Below, piece by piece: positions 34,802 through 43,210 of a DNA stretch of 64,000 nt. This stretch comes from Mesorhizobium atlanticum (GTDB taxonomy: Bacteria; Pseudomonadota; Alphaproteobacteria; Rhizobiales; Rhizobiaceae). The stretch lies in NCBI RefSeq assembly GCF_003289965.1, contig NZ_QMBQ01000004.1:496001-560000 (forward strand), in the 5' to 3' direction. A program made the position numbers and the translations under genes. Every line of letters begins with the position of its first letter. Positions within the stretch are counted from its first letter, which is position 1. Below the pieces are notes generated by a model that had not been told where the DNA came from, did not search any database, and saw nothing but the letters and a program-made list of their open reading frames with translations.

Positions 34802-34846
34802 AGTTTGACTTGAGCAGGTTGACTTGGGGGCAGGTTGACTTCGGGC
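34802..34846. repeat. Three tandem copies of a 14-16 base motif (AGGTTGACTT) in a divergent promoter
   Basis: Core word TTGACTT occurs at 34805-34811, 34819-34825 and 34835-34841, each preceded by AGT or AGG and followed by a G-rich tail ending in GC. Spacing is 14 and 16 bases, close to one and a half turns. The block starts 12 bases upstream of the DJ-1 hydratase-like gene and lies 59-104 bases before the GlxA-type regulator. TTGACT also resembles a -35 box, so the array may mix promoter and operator roles. Confidence 0.6.
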
Positions 34847-34905
34847 AATGTACGGCATCATGCTTTGGCCCGATCGCCAATCATCCCTCGTTTCAGGCCA
34901 AAGCC

Positions 34906-35853
34906 ATGCGCCGCATTGAAATCCTCGCCTATCCCGACATCCAGCTCCTCGACGTCAGCGGACCGCTACAGGTGTTCGCCAGTGCCAACGACTTCAGGAT
35001 CCAGGCCGGCGAAGCGCCTGCCTACGAGGTCGTCGTCGTCGCCGCCTCGCCGCGGATCAGGACATCGTCCGGCCTGGTGTTGGAGGCGGCGGCGCTGCCG
35101 GCGCATGGGACAGAGATCGATACGGTGATCGTGCCCGGCGGCTGGGGCGTCAACGCAGCCTGCGAGGATACCGACCTGGTGCAGTGGATCATCGGCCGCT
35201 CGCGCGATGCGACGCGAACCGCCTCCGTCTGCAGCGGCGCCATGCTGCTGGCCGAGGCCGGCCTGCTCGACGGCCGCCGCGCGGTTACCCATTGGGGGCG
35301 CTGCGCGGAGTTCTCCAAGCGCTTTCCAAGGGTTCGGCTCGACCCAGACCCGATCTTCATTCGCGACGGCAATGTGTGGACATCGGCCGGCGTGACGTCG
35401 GGCATTGATCTCGCGCTTTCCTTCGTCGAGGCCGACCTTGGCCGGCGCATGGCGCTGGCGGTGGCGCGCGAGCTGGTCGTTTTCCTGAAACGCCCAGGCG
35501 GCCAGGCGCAGTTCAGCCAGACCCTCAAGCTGCAGGAAGGCGATGGGCGCTTCGACCGGCTGCATGGCTGGATCCTGGACAATCTCAGCGCCGACCTTTC
35601 GCTGGAGCAATTGGCCGACCGCGCCAATATGAGCCGGCGCAGTTTCTCGCGACGCTATCAGGAGGCGACCGGGCGGACACCCGCGCGTGCCGTCGAGGAA
35701 ATCCGCATCGAAGCAGCGCGGCGGATGCTGGAGCGGGGACAGACGGTCGGCCAGACGGCCCGGCGCTGCGGCTTCGGTTCCGAGGAAACGATGCGGCGCG
35801 GCTTTCTACGCGTCCTCGGCACCAACCCGCGCGACTACCGCGAGCGTTTCTGA
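34906..35853 (+). CDS. GlxA-family transcriptional regulator (DJ-1-like domain plus AraC-type DNA-binding domain)
   Basis: 315-residue regulator. Residues 1-190 form a DJ-1/PfpI amidotransferase-like sensing domain with Cys109 at the nucleophile-elbow position (ASVCSGAMLLAEAGLL). Residues about 215-315 hold the AraC double helix-turn-helix (LSLEQLADRANMSRRSFSRRY and GQTARRCGFGSEETMRRGFL). Start at 34906 begins the conserved first strand. It is divergent from a single-domain DJ-1 protein that it probably controls, and the two DJ-1 domains may recognise the same compound. Confidence 0.88.
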   Translation: MRRIEILAYPDIQLLDVSGPLQVFASANDFRIQAGEAPAYEVVVVAASPRIRTSSGLVLEAAALPAHGTEIDTVIVPGGWGVNAACEDTDLVQWIIGRSRDATRTASVCSGAMLLAEAGLLDGRRAVTHWGRCAEFSKRFPRVRLDPDPIFIRDGNVWTSAGVTSGIDLALSFVEADLGRRMALAVARELVVFLKRPGGQAQFSQTLKLQEGDGRFDRLHGWILDNLSADLSLEQLADRANMSRRSFSRRYQEATGRTPARAVEEIRIEAARRMLERGQTVGQTARRCGFGSEETMRRGFLRVLGTNPRDYRERF

Positions 35854-35958
35854 GCGCGATCGACAGCCCCGCTTATGGCAGTCTGGCCACGGCCCGGCGT
35901 GACCTCAACGGGCGAAAGGCGTCGCCGGCACCAAGGTTATCGCGCGAGCTTTCCGCAA

Positions 35959-35976
35959 CCAAGCGCAAGCGCTTGG
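35959..35976. terminator. Perfect inverted repeat between convergent genes
   Basis: CCAAGCGC and GCGCTTGG separated by AA lie in the 190-base gap between the ends of two convergent genes. A loop of two bases is too tight for a good hairpin, so a few pairs would open. A T-run is not adjacent. A weak terminator or a stray protein-binding palindrome are both possible. The rest of the gap shows nothing else. Confidence 0.3.
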
Positions 35977-36043
35977 CGAGGTGTCGCCAGGGATTTTGCG
36001 AAGACACCATTTCCCATTGTTTCCTCCGATCAATGGCTTTGTG

Positions 36044-36805
36044 TCAGGGGTGATGAAGCACGCTCAGGCCGCCATCCGCGACGAGGCAGGCGGCGTTGAT
36101 GAAGGGGCATTCGTCGGAGACCAGGAAGACCGCTGCCATGGCGATCTCTTCCGGGGTGGCGATCCGCCCGCCCGGATGCAAGGCGAGTGTCTTGCGGCGG
36201 GCGGCCTGCGGATCGTCGAAACTGTTCCAGTAGTCGATGACCTTCTGCGTGGCGACATAGCCGGGCGCCAGCGCATTCACGCGGATATTGTTGCCGGCAT
36301 ATTCGATCGCCAACGACCTGGTCAGGCCGAGCAGCGCATGCTTGGCGACGGGATAGGGGAAGGTGTGCGGGATGATGGTGAAGGCGTGCGTCGAGGCGAT
36401 GTTCAGTATGACACCACCGCCCTGCCCGATCATGCCGGGCAGCGCCGCCTTAGCGCAGTGCCATGCGCCTTTGACATTGACGTCGAGATTGCGGGTCCAC
36501 TCGTTGTCGGTGGCGTCTAGCGGGGTCGAGAAGACGTTCATGCCGGCATTGTTGATGACGGCGTTGACTGGACCGATGGCCTTCGTCGCCGCCTGCATCG
36601 CGGCGTCGATCGCCGCGGCGTCGGCGATGTCGACGGCCGCATGCGCGACCTTGCCCAAACGGGCAGCACTTTCGGCGAGAAGGCTCGCGTCGCAGTCGAC
36701 CAGGAACAGCTCGGCCTTCTCGCGCAGGCAGGCCTCGGCGATGGCGTAGCCGATGCCTTGCGCGGCGCCGGTGAGGAAGATGCGTTTTCCGTTGAGCCTT
36801 GCCAT
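36044..36805 (-). CDS. SDR-family dehydrogenase, candidate sugar 1-dehydrogenase
   Basis: 253-residue short-chain dehydrogenase with TGAAQGIGYAIA for cofactor binding, an Asp in FLVDCDAS that favours NAD, NNAGMN and the catalytic segments NIASTHAF and YPVAKHALLG. The active-site Tyr-x-x-x-Lys is Y-P-V-A-K. Start at 36805 shares one base with the stop of the importer permease (TGATG), so it is coupled to the AraFGH-type system. Context suggests oxidation of the imported D-galactose or L-arabinose to its lactone, feeding the divergent galactonate dehydratase. Direct substrate evidence is lacking. Confidence 0.87.
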   Translation of the reverse strand: MARLNGKRIFLTGAAQGIGYAIAEACLREKAELFLVDCDASLLAESAARLGKVAHAAVDIADAAAIDAAMQAATKAIGPVNAVINNAGMNVFSTPLDATDNEWTRNLDVNVKGAWHCAKAALPGMIGQGGGVILNIASTHAFTIIPHTFPYPVAKHALLGLTRSLAIEYAGNNIRVNALAPGYVATQKVIDYWNSFDDPQAARRKTLALHPGGRIATPEEIAMAAVFLVSDECPFINAACLVADGGLSVLHHP

Positions 36806-37755
36806 CAGCGCCGCCCCAATGCCGAGGAACGAAGATTGTCGAGCAGCACGGCCAGGAGCAGGATAACGCCGCGCACGATGTATTGGTAGAATGCCGGAAT
36901 GTTGAGCAGGTTCATCGCATTCTCGGCGATGCCCATGATCAGCACGCCGACGATGACGCCCGACATCGTCGCCCTGCCGCCGGCAAGCGAGACACCGCCG
37001 AGCACGCAGGCCGAGATCACCGACAGCTCGAGCCCGACCGCTGCGTTTGGCTGACCCGATGTGATGCGCGATGCGAGCAGGATGCCGGCGATGCCGCAGA
37101 CCACGCCCTGCAGCGTGAAGATCCAGATGCGCGTCCTGTCGACATTGACGCCGGCGAGGCGCGAAGCTTCCGGATTGCCGCCGATGGCCAGCGTGTTCTT
37201 GCCGAAGACGGTGCTGTTGAGCACGAAGCCGAAAATGGCGAAGAGCACCGCCAGCACCCAGATCGGGGTCGGGATACCGAGCAACTTCGACAGGGCGAGT
37301 TGGTAGAAATCGGGGCTGTTGATGCCAACGGCCCGGCCGTCGGACGAGATCAGCGCCATGCCGCGCACGATCTGCATGGTGGCCAGGGTGGTGATCAAGG
37401 CATTGATGCGGAATTTGGCGATGACCACGCCGTTGACCCAGCCGACGACGGCGCCGCAGGCGACTGCCGCGATAAGGCCGAGCAGGATCGAGCCCGTGGT
37501 GTTCGACGCCATCACCGCAACCATGCCGGCAAAGGCGACGATGGAGCCGACCGACAGGTCGAAGTCGCGCGCGGCGAGGCAGAACATCATGGTGCAGGCG
37601 ACGATGCCTACGGTGACCACCGATTGCAGCAGGCCAAGCATGTTGCGGTCGGTAAGGAAGTTCGGCACCAGGAGCGACACCAGCGCGAAGGCGACAACGA
37701 AGATGACGACGAGGCCCTGTTCGCCGAGCAGGATTTTTTTCAACCGGTCGGTCAT
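36805..37755 (-). CDS. CUT2-type sugar ABC transporter permease, AraH-like
   Basis: 316-residue inner-membrane permease of the RbsC/AraH group with about eight to ten hydrophobic segments. The characteristic segments are FDLSVGSIVAFAGMVAV, WVNGVVIAKFRINALITTLA and SACVLGGVSLAGGRATMSGV. It follows the ATPase gene by 9 bases. Named by its position in an operon whose binding protein is clearly AraF-like. CUT2 systems use one permease gene whose product dimerises. Confidence 0.9.
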   Translation of the reverse strand: MTDRLKKILLGEQGLVVIFVVAFALVSLLVPNFLTDRNMLGLLQSVVTVGIVACTMMFCLAARDFDLSVGSIVAFAGMVAVMASNTTGSILLGLIAAVACGAVVGWVNGVVIAKFRINALITTLATMQIVRGMALISSDGRAVGINSPDFYQLALSKLLGIPTPIWVLAVLFAIFGFVLNSTVFGKNTLAIGGNPEASRLAGVNVDRTRIWIFTLQGVVCGIAGILLASRITSGQPNAAVGLELSVISACVLGGVSLAGGRATMSGVIVGVLIMGIAENAMNLLNIPAFYQYIVRGVILLLAVLLDNLRSSALGRR

Positions 37756-37764
37756 TACAAATCC

Positions 37765-39276
37765 TTAGGATGCGATCGCGTCGGGGGTTTTCTTGTCGGG
37801 CAGAGCTGCCGCCAGGATCGCCTTTTCGGCGAACTGGTCGCGCGCAAGCTCGGCGCTGATGCGCCCGCCGCACATCACCAGGATGCGGTCGCAAATGCCC
37901 ATCACTTCCGGCAGTTCGGAGGAGACCACGACGATCGCCATGCCGTCCCCGGCGAGCTGGTAGAGCAGCTCGTAGATTTCCGACTTGGCGCCGACATCGA
38001 TGCCGCGCGTCGGCTCGTCGACGATCAGAACGCGAATGCCCTGCTCCGACAGCCAGCGGCCGAGGATGACCTTCTGCTGGTTGCCGCCGGAGAGGTTGAC
38101 GATGTCCTGCTTGCGCGACGGCGTGCGCACCTTGAGCTTCTTGATGAAGGTTTCCGCGGTCGCGATCTCGCTGGCTCGATTCAAGACGCCGAAGTGCGTG
38201 TGATGGCGCCTTGACGAGATGTTGATGTTCTCCTCGATCGAGCGGCCCTGGATGATGCCGTCATGCTTGCGGTCTTCAGAGCAGAGCACAATGCCGGCCC
38301 GGATCGCATCGTGCGGGCTGGGGGCGGCAACCGCCTCGCCGTCGACGGTGATCGTGCCGCCGGAGCGCGGATCGGCGCCGAAGACCAACCGCATCAGCTC
38401 GGAACGACCGGCCCCGATCAGGCCGAAGAAGCCGACGATCTCGCCGGCGCGGGCTTCGAAGCTTGCCGGCATTCGCAGCTTGGCGCCGCTCAGCCCATCG
38501 ACCTTCAACCGGACATCCCCGGCCTTGCGCGGTCGAAAACCCCAGATGTCGGAAATCTCGCGGCCGACCATTTCGGCGACGACCTGATCGCGCGTCACAT
38601 CTTTGAGTGATTGATGATGTGCCGCGAGCTTGCCGTCGCGCAGCACCGTCAGGCTGTCGCAGAGCCGGAACACCTCGTCGAGGCGGTGCGAAACATAGAG
38701 GATGACCTTGCCCTCACCGCGCAGCCGGTCGATCAGCGCGAAGAGGATCTCGCTTTCGCGGGACGACAGCGACGAGGTCGGTTCATCGAGCGCAATGACG
38801 CGGGCGTCGAGCATCACCGCCTTGGCGATCTCGACCATCTGGCGTTCGCCGATCGACAGTGTCTTGACCTTGCGGCGCATATCGATCTCGATGCCGGCCG
38901 ATTTCAGCTTGGCGCCGACATCGTCGAGCATGCGGCGGCGGGCGATAATGCCTCCGCTCGCCGGAAAACGGCCAAGGCTGAGATTCTCGGCGACGGTCAG
39001 CTCGGGCACGAGCTGCAATTCCTGATGGATGACGATGACGCCGTTGTCGAAGGCGTTTCTCGTCGAGGCATAGGCCTGAACCTCGCCGTCGATGCTTATC
39101 TCGCCGGCATCGGCATGCTGGTCGCCGGACAGGATTTTGATGAGCGTCGATTTGCCGGCGCCGTTCTCGCCCATCAGCCCGTGCACGGCGCCCTTTTCGA
39201 CGCCGAACGACACATCCGACAAGGCTTTGACGCCCGGATAGGTCTTGGTGATGCTGGAGAATTCGAGAAAGGACAC
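37765..39276 (-). CDS. CUT2-type sugar ABC transporter ATP-binding protein, AraG-like
   Basis: 503-residue protein with two ATPase domains in one chain, as usual for CUT2 systems. The first has Walker A GENGAGKST at residues 36-44, signature LSIGERQMVEIAKA and Walker B ALDEPTSSL. The second half has a degenerate Walker A (GLIGAGRSELMR), a canonical LSGGNQQKVILGRWL and VDEPTRGIDVGAKSE. This intact version is a useful contrast with the split RbsA-type pair at 56407-57874. Operon partner of the AraF- and AraH-like genes. Confidence 0.92.
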   Translation of the reverse strand: MSFLEFSSITKTYPGVKALSDVSFGVEKGAVHGLMGENGAGKSTLIKILSGDQHADAGEISIDGEVQAYASTRNAFDNGVIVIHQELQLVPELTVAENLSLGRFPASGGIIARRRMLDDVGAKLKSAGIEIDMRRKVKTLSIGERQMVEIAKAVMLDARVIALDEPTSSLSSRESEILFALIDRLRGEGKVILYVSHRLDEVFRLCDSLTVLRDGKLAAHHQSLKDVTRDQVVAEMVGREISDIWGFRPRKAGDVRLKVDGLSGAKLRMPASFEARAGEIVGFFGLIGAGRSELMRLVFGADPRSGGTITVDGEAVAAPSPHDAIRAGIVLCSEDRKHDGIIQGRSIEENINISSRRHHTHFGVLNRASEIATAETFIKKLKVRTPSRKQDIVNLSGGNQQKVILGRWLSEQGIRVLIVDEPTRGIDVGAKSEIYELLYQLAGDGMAIVVVSSELPEVMGICDRILVMCGGRISAELARDQFAEKAILAAALPDKKTPDAIAS

Positions 39277-39302
39277 GAGCCTCGATCCTTCTGTGCGATG
39301 CC

Positions 39303-39334
39303 AAACGGGCGGCGGTATACACCGCCGCCCGTTT
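39303..39334 (-). promoter_or_regulatory. Perfect 13-base-pair stem-loop between binding-protein and ATPase genes
   Basis: Arms AAACGGGCGGCGG (39303-39315) and CCGCCGCCCGTTT (39322-39334) pair without mismatch around the loop TATACA. It lies 12 bases past the stop of the AraF-like gene and 26 before the AraG-like start. On the transcribed strand the stem ends in TTT, so partial termination plus protection of the upstream message is plausible. Confidence 0.8.
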
Positions 39335-39346
39335 GTACAGGGAGGA

Positions 39347-40339
39347 CTATTCGATGCCGAGGTCCTTGCGCACCTTCTGATAGTCGTCGCGCTTGGCCAG
39401 CGCGCCGGCGGTCAGCGTCAGCTTAGCCGGCTCCTTGTTGTTGGCGATCCAGTCATACATATTGAGCGCCGTCTCGTAGCCGTGGCGCTTGGGCGAGATG
39501 ATCACCGTGCCGACGAAGCCGGTGGCCGCCGGCTTCTTGAACTCGTTGATAGCCGATTCCGCGCCGCCGATGCCGACGCCGATCATGCCGTCCGCCGGAA
39601 TGCCGACGCTTTCGGAAGCGCGCACGGCGCCCAGCACCGCCTCGTCATTAAGGCCGAAGGCGATCCACTTCTTGATATCGGCATGGGCGTTGAGCACCAC
39701 GGTCGCGGCGTTGAGGGCGGCTTCCGTGTCGGTTTTGGCCTGGGGGGCGTCGAAGATGTTTCCAGCCTTGAAGCCGGAGGCCTTCAGCACCGAAATCGCG
39801 CCTTCGACACGATCGACGGCGGTCGGCAGCTGGTCGTAGGAAACGCGGATCGCGCCGACCTCGTCCATCTTCCAGCCGCGCGCCTTCATCTCATCGACGA
39901 TGGCCTGGCCGACGGCCTCGCCGATCTTGGTGGCGGAGATGCCCATATGCGGCACGTCTTCCAGCGGCTTGCCGTCGGCGCCGACCAGGCGGTCGTCCAC
40001 CGTCATCAGCTTCAGATTGTTGGCGGCGGCCTTGGCGACGATGCCCGGGCCAAGCTTCACGTCCGGCGTGCAGACGACAAAGCCCTGCGCCCCCTGCGCG
40101 CCGAGATTGTCGATCGCCGACATCAGCTTCTCACCGTCCTCGGCGCCGATCTTGACCAGGGTGAAACCCTTCTCCTTGGCAGCCTGGTCGGCGAATTTCC
40201 ATTCATCCTGGAACCAAGGTTCCTCGGGCTGTTTGACGACGAAGCCGATCTTGGTGTCCTGCGCATAGGCGGACGCGATCGTCGTGACCGACAAGACAGC
40301 GAGAGCGCTCGCGACGAGCGCGGTTTTCAAAAGTCGCAT
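39347..40339 (-). CDS. L-arabinose/D-galactose-type periplasmic binding protein, AraF-like
   Basis: 330-residue receptor with signal peptide cleaved after AYA at residue 26. It aligns well with E. coli AraF: VKQPEEPWFQDEWKFADQA keeps the Lys, Glu, Trp and Phe that contact sugar, and VVCTPDVKLG and FGLNDEAVLGAVRASE are also kept. The last sugar-contacting Asn of E. coli AraF (in GIGINGVDA) is Gly here (GVGIGGAES), which may alter specificity. AraF proteins bind L-arabinose and D-galactose. Divergent from a galactonate-type regulator and dehydratase. Confidence 0.9.
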   Translation of the reverse strand: MRLLKTALVASALAVLSVTTIASAYAQDTKIGFVVKQPEEPWFQDEWKFADQAAKEKGFTLVKIGAEDGEKLMSAIDNLGAQGAQGFVVCTPDVKLGPGIVAKAAANNLKLMTVDDRLVGADGKPLEDVPHMGISATKIGEAVGQAIVDEMKARGWKMDEVGAIRVSYDQLPTAVDRVEGAISVLKASGFKAGNIFDAPQAKTDTEAALNAATVVLNAHADIKKWIAFGLNDEAVLGAVRASESVGIPADGMIGVGIGGAESAINEFKKPAATGFVGTVIISPKRHGYETALNMYDWIANNKEPAKLTLTAGALAKRDDYQKVRKDLGIE

Positions 40340-40399
40340 GTTTACCTCCCAGTGAACGGCCGGGCGCCGGGCCCGGATTTCCCGTCTCTAATCAATTTC

Positions 40400-40428
40400 A
40401 TCATACACGTCAATTGATCTGGTATGAT
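40400..40428. promoter_or_regulatory. Candidate DgoR-type operator between the importer and dehydratase operons
   Basis: Inverted arms ATCATAC (40400-40406) and GTATGAT (40422-40428) separated by 15 bases in an AT-rich part of the divergent gap. The right-hand site TGGTATGATAA differs at one base from the FadR-subfamily consensus TNGTNNNACNA. It lies 61 bases from the AraF-like start and 111 from the regulator start, suited to coordinate control of both directions. Confidence 0.6.
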
Positions 40429-40538
40429 AAATGATTTAATGGTCAGGTCAGAAACGCTGGCGCAAATCACCGGCATCCGGTAGGGCCAGTCCAGGCGCGT
40501 GCAAGCCAGAGGTTCGCTGCCTTGGAGGAGGAACTGAG

Positions 40539-41297
40539 GTGAACGAAACACCGAAAAAAGCTGACGAGGACAAGGAAACGCGCGAGGCGGCGCGCCGTCC
40601 GCGCGTCATGCCGGATGTGACCAAGGCACTTGCCTCCGACATTTTCTCAGGCCGCTATCCGGCCGGGTCGTCATTGCCCACCGAGAACGATCTCGGTGTC
40701 GAATATGGCGTCAGCCGCACCGTGATCCGCGAGGCGCTGAAAGTGCTTGCAGCCAAGGGCCTGGTGCTGTCCCGGCCGCGCATCGGCACGGTGGTCTGCG
40801 ACCAGGACAACTGGAACATCATCGATCCGCAAGTGCTGGCTTGGCACGCGCCGCATGCGCTGGACGACAAGCTGTTCGACGCGATCCTCGAAACCCGCCG
40901 CGCCATCGAGCCGCTGGTCGCGGAGCTCGCGGCGACGCGGGCCACTTTGCAGGAGATTGCCGATCTCGAGATGGCCTGGCAAGGCATGGCCGGCGCCGGC
41001 GAGGATCTGACGCAGTTCTCTCGCTCGGACATCGCTTTCCACCAGATCGTCTACGGCGCCAGCCACAATCCGATCTTCCGCCAGATCGGCAAGCTGATCG
41101 ATACGGCGCTGCTGTTTTCGCTGGAAGCCACGGCGACGATTTCTCCTGTCAGGCGCATGGAAGCGGCCGTCGCGCATGGCGAGGTGGTCGAGGCGCTGCG
41201 CATGCGCGACGCCGTCGCCGCGCGCAATGCAGCCAACAAGATACTCGATCTGGCCGCGCGCGACCTGACCAGCGCCAAGAAACTGAAAAACAACTGA
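40539..41297 (+). CDS. GntR-family regulator (FadR subfamily), DgoR-like
   Basis: 252-residue regulator. Winged helix-turn-helix at about residues 25-90 ([39 protein letters not shown]) and an FCD ligand domain with [15 protein letters not shown]. It starts with GTG at 40539 behind a strong GGAGGAGG. The galactonate dehydratase gene begins 14 bases after its stop, so it is an analogue of E. coli DgoR, which answers galactonate. It likely represses both its own operon and the divergent AraFGH-type importer. Confidence 0.87.
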   Translation: MNETPKKADEDKETREAARRPRVMPDVTKALASDIFSGRYPAGSSLPTENDLGVEYGVSRTVIREALKVLAAKGLVLSRPRIGTVVCDQDNWNIIDPQVLAWHAPHALDDKLFDAILETRRAIEPLVAELAATRATLQEIADLEMAWQGMAGAGEDLTQFSRSDIAFHQIVYGASHNPIFRQIGKLIDTALLFSLEATATISPVRRMEAAVAHGEVVEALRMRDAVAARNAANKILDLAARDLTSAKKLKNN

Positions 41298-41311
41298 GAC
41301 TGACCGCCCGC

Positions 41312-42460
41312 ATGAAAATCACCGCTTTAACCACCTACATCGTTCCGCCGCGCTGGCTCTTCCTCAAGATCGAGACCGATGCCGGCATCAGCGGCTGGGG
41401 CGAGCCGGTGGTCGAAGGCAAGGCGCTGACGGTTGAGGCGGCGGTCAAGGAACTCGCCGATTACCTCATCGGCAAGGACCCTCGCTTGATCGAGGATCAT
41501 TGGACGGTCATGCATCGCGGCGGCTTCTATCGCGGTGGCCCGATCCTGATGAGCGCGATCGCCGGCATCGACCAGGCGCTATGGGACATCAAGGGCAAGG
41601 CGCTCGGCGTGCCGGTGCATGAGCTGCTCGGCGGCAAGCTGCGCGAGACGATCAAGGTCTATTCCTGGATCGGCGGCGACCGGCCGGCTGAGGTGGCAGC
41701 TGGCGCCAAGGACGTGGTGGCGCGCGGCTTCCGGGCGCTCAAGATGAACGGCACCGAGGAGTTGCAGATCGTCGACAGCCACGACAGGATCGATGCCGCG
41801 GTCGAGCGGGTCGCCATGGTACGCGAGGCGGTCGGCCCCAATATCGGCATCGCAGTCGATTTCCACGGCCGCGTGCATCGGCCGATGGCGCGCATCCTGG
41901 TCAAGGAGTTGGAGCCATATCGGCTGATGTTCATCGAGGAGCCGGTGCTGAGCGAAAACCGCGAGGCGCTGAAGGAAATCGCGACACTCGGCTCGACGCC
42001 GATCGCGCTCGGCGAACGGCTCTACAGCCGCTGGGACTTCAAGTCGGTGTTCGAGGAGGCGGTCGTCGACATCATCCAGCCCGACCTGTCGCATGCCGGG
42101 GGGATCACCGAATGCCGCAAGATCGCGGCGATGGCGGAGGCCTATGACGTGGCGGTGGCGCCGCACTGTCCGCTCGGCCCTATCGCGCTTGCCGCGTGCC
42201 TGCAGCTCGACGCCGTAAGCTACAATTGCTTCATCCAGGAGCAGAGCCTGGGCATCCACTACAATGCCGGCAACGACCTGCTCGACTATGCCGCCAACAA
42301 GGACGTGTTCCGCTACGAGGATGGCTATGTCGCGATCCCGGATGGGCCCGGCCTGGGCGTCGAGATCGACGAGGATTATGTGAAGGAGCGCGCCAAGGAA
42401 GGACACCGCTGGCGCAACCCGGTGTGGCGCCACAAGGACGGCTCATTTGCCGAGTGGTAA
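41312..42460 (+). CDS. dgoD: D-galactonate dehydratase
   Basis: Enolase-superfamily enzyme that dehydrates D-galactonate to 2-keto-3-deoxy-galactonate. Length of 382 residues equals E. coli DgoD, and the match is close throughout. Shared stretches include [81 protein letters not shown] and [16 protein letters not shown]. The acid-base His and metal ligands of the subgroup are present. No kinase or aldolase gene for the product is in the window, so later steps are encoded elsewhere. Confidence 0.94.
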   Translation: MKITALTTYIVPPRWLFLKIETDAGISGWGEPVVEGKALTVEAAVKELADYLIGKDPRLIEDHWTVMHRGGFYRGGPILMSAIAGIDQALWDIKGKALGVPVHELLGGKLRETIKVYSWIGGDRPAEVAAGAKDVVARGFRALKMNGTEELQIVDSHDRIDAAVERVAMVREAVGPNIGIAVDFHGRVHRPMARILVKELEPYRLMFIEEPVLSENREALKEIATLGSTPIALGERLYSRWDFKSVFEEAVVDIIQPDLSHAGGITECRKIAAMAEAYDVAVAPHCPLGPIALAACLQLDAVSYNCFIQEQSLGIHYNAGNDLLDYAANKDVFRYEDGYVAIPDGPGLGVEIDEDYVKERAKEGHRWRNPVWRHKDGSFAEW

Positions 42461-42487
42461 GCCGGCGAAGATTCCGAGCGCGAAAGC

Positions 42488-43144
42488 TTATAACGCCGCC
42501 GGCAAAGGCCCAATCGCCGCAAGCCCGGCTTCCGTCAGCGCGTAGACGCCGCGCTCGGCCCTGGCGAACCAGCCATAGTAGTTGTGTAGAAGGATGCTGG
42601 CCGCACGTGGCGAAAGCGCCTTCAGATCGCGCGGCCGCTTCGGGCCGTCGACCAAGGCGGCGGCGCAGGCCAGCGCCTCCTGCCGGTAAGCGGTCATGAT
42701 CGGCTTGCGCGTGCTGCCGCCGATGGACGGATCGCCCTTGCGGCGGTGATGCTCCTCGACTAGGCGTGAACGGCGCCTCGGATCGCGTCGCGGCGGCAAG
42801 GCGGCCGGGCTGAGGATCAACTCCACCTCCCCCTTGGCGCTGACACCGAGCAGGCCGAAGCCGAGACGGCGGCAAAGCGCGCGAAAGCGTCGGTCGTGTT
42901 CCCGGCCCTTGCCGCGCGCCGACATCAAGGCGGCCAGCCAGACCTCGTCACAGGCCGCCGCGCGGTCGACGGCTTGCAGGACCAGCTCGAGGTTGAATTG
43001 GAGCTTGAGCTCGCAGATCACCACAACTGGCGGCTCGCCGGCGCGCACGCCGACCACGTCGCAGCCGCCGACCTCGCCCTTGACGGCGAAATCCATGCTC
43101 TCGAGGAACCGCTTCACCGGCTCGTAGAGGGAAGTCTCCTGCAT
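42488..43144 (-). CDS. DUF2161 family protein, PD-(D/E)XK-type phosphodiesterase-like
   Basis: 218-residue protein of the DUF2161 family. The nuclease-like core is visible as GGCDVVGVRAGEPPVVVICELKLQ near residues 26-48, where D, E and K in the pattern D...ELK make a PD-(D/E)XK active site. The C-terminal third (YRQEALACAAALVDGPKRPRDL to YGWFARAERGVYALTEAG) looks like a winged helix. Substrate, DNA or otherwise, is unknown. It sits alone between the galactonate and fuconate genes, converging with the dehydratase gene, and has no clear tie to either. Confidence 0.78.
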   Translation of the reverse strand: MQETSLYEPVKRFLESMDFAVKGEVGGCDVVGVRAGEPPVVVICELKLQFNLELVLQAVDRAAACDEVWLAALMSARGKGREHDRRFRALCRRLGFGLLGVSAKGEVELILSPAALPPRRDPRRRSRLVEEHHRRKGDPSIGGSTRKPIMTAYRQEALACAAALVDGPKRPRDLKALSPRAASILLHNYYGWFARAERGVYALTEAGLAAIGPLPAAL

Positions 43145-43210
43145 GCGACAGGCATAGCCGATTCGCGGCTGGTCGGCCCAGCGACACCATTGCGGTCACG
43201 GGCATCGATG

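Noticed and set aside
35959..35976. LacI-type operator (CCAAGCGC-AA-GCGCTTGG)
   Set aside because: The palindrome lies between the ends of two convergent genes, not in a promoter, so an operator role is unlikely. It is listed only as a possible weak terminator.
36806..37894. Long upstream extension of the SDR frame at 36044
   Set aside because: The extension is an out-of-frame reading of the AraH-like permease gene. The SDR fold starts at the ATG at 36805, which shares a base with the permease stop.
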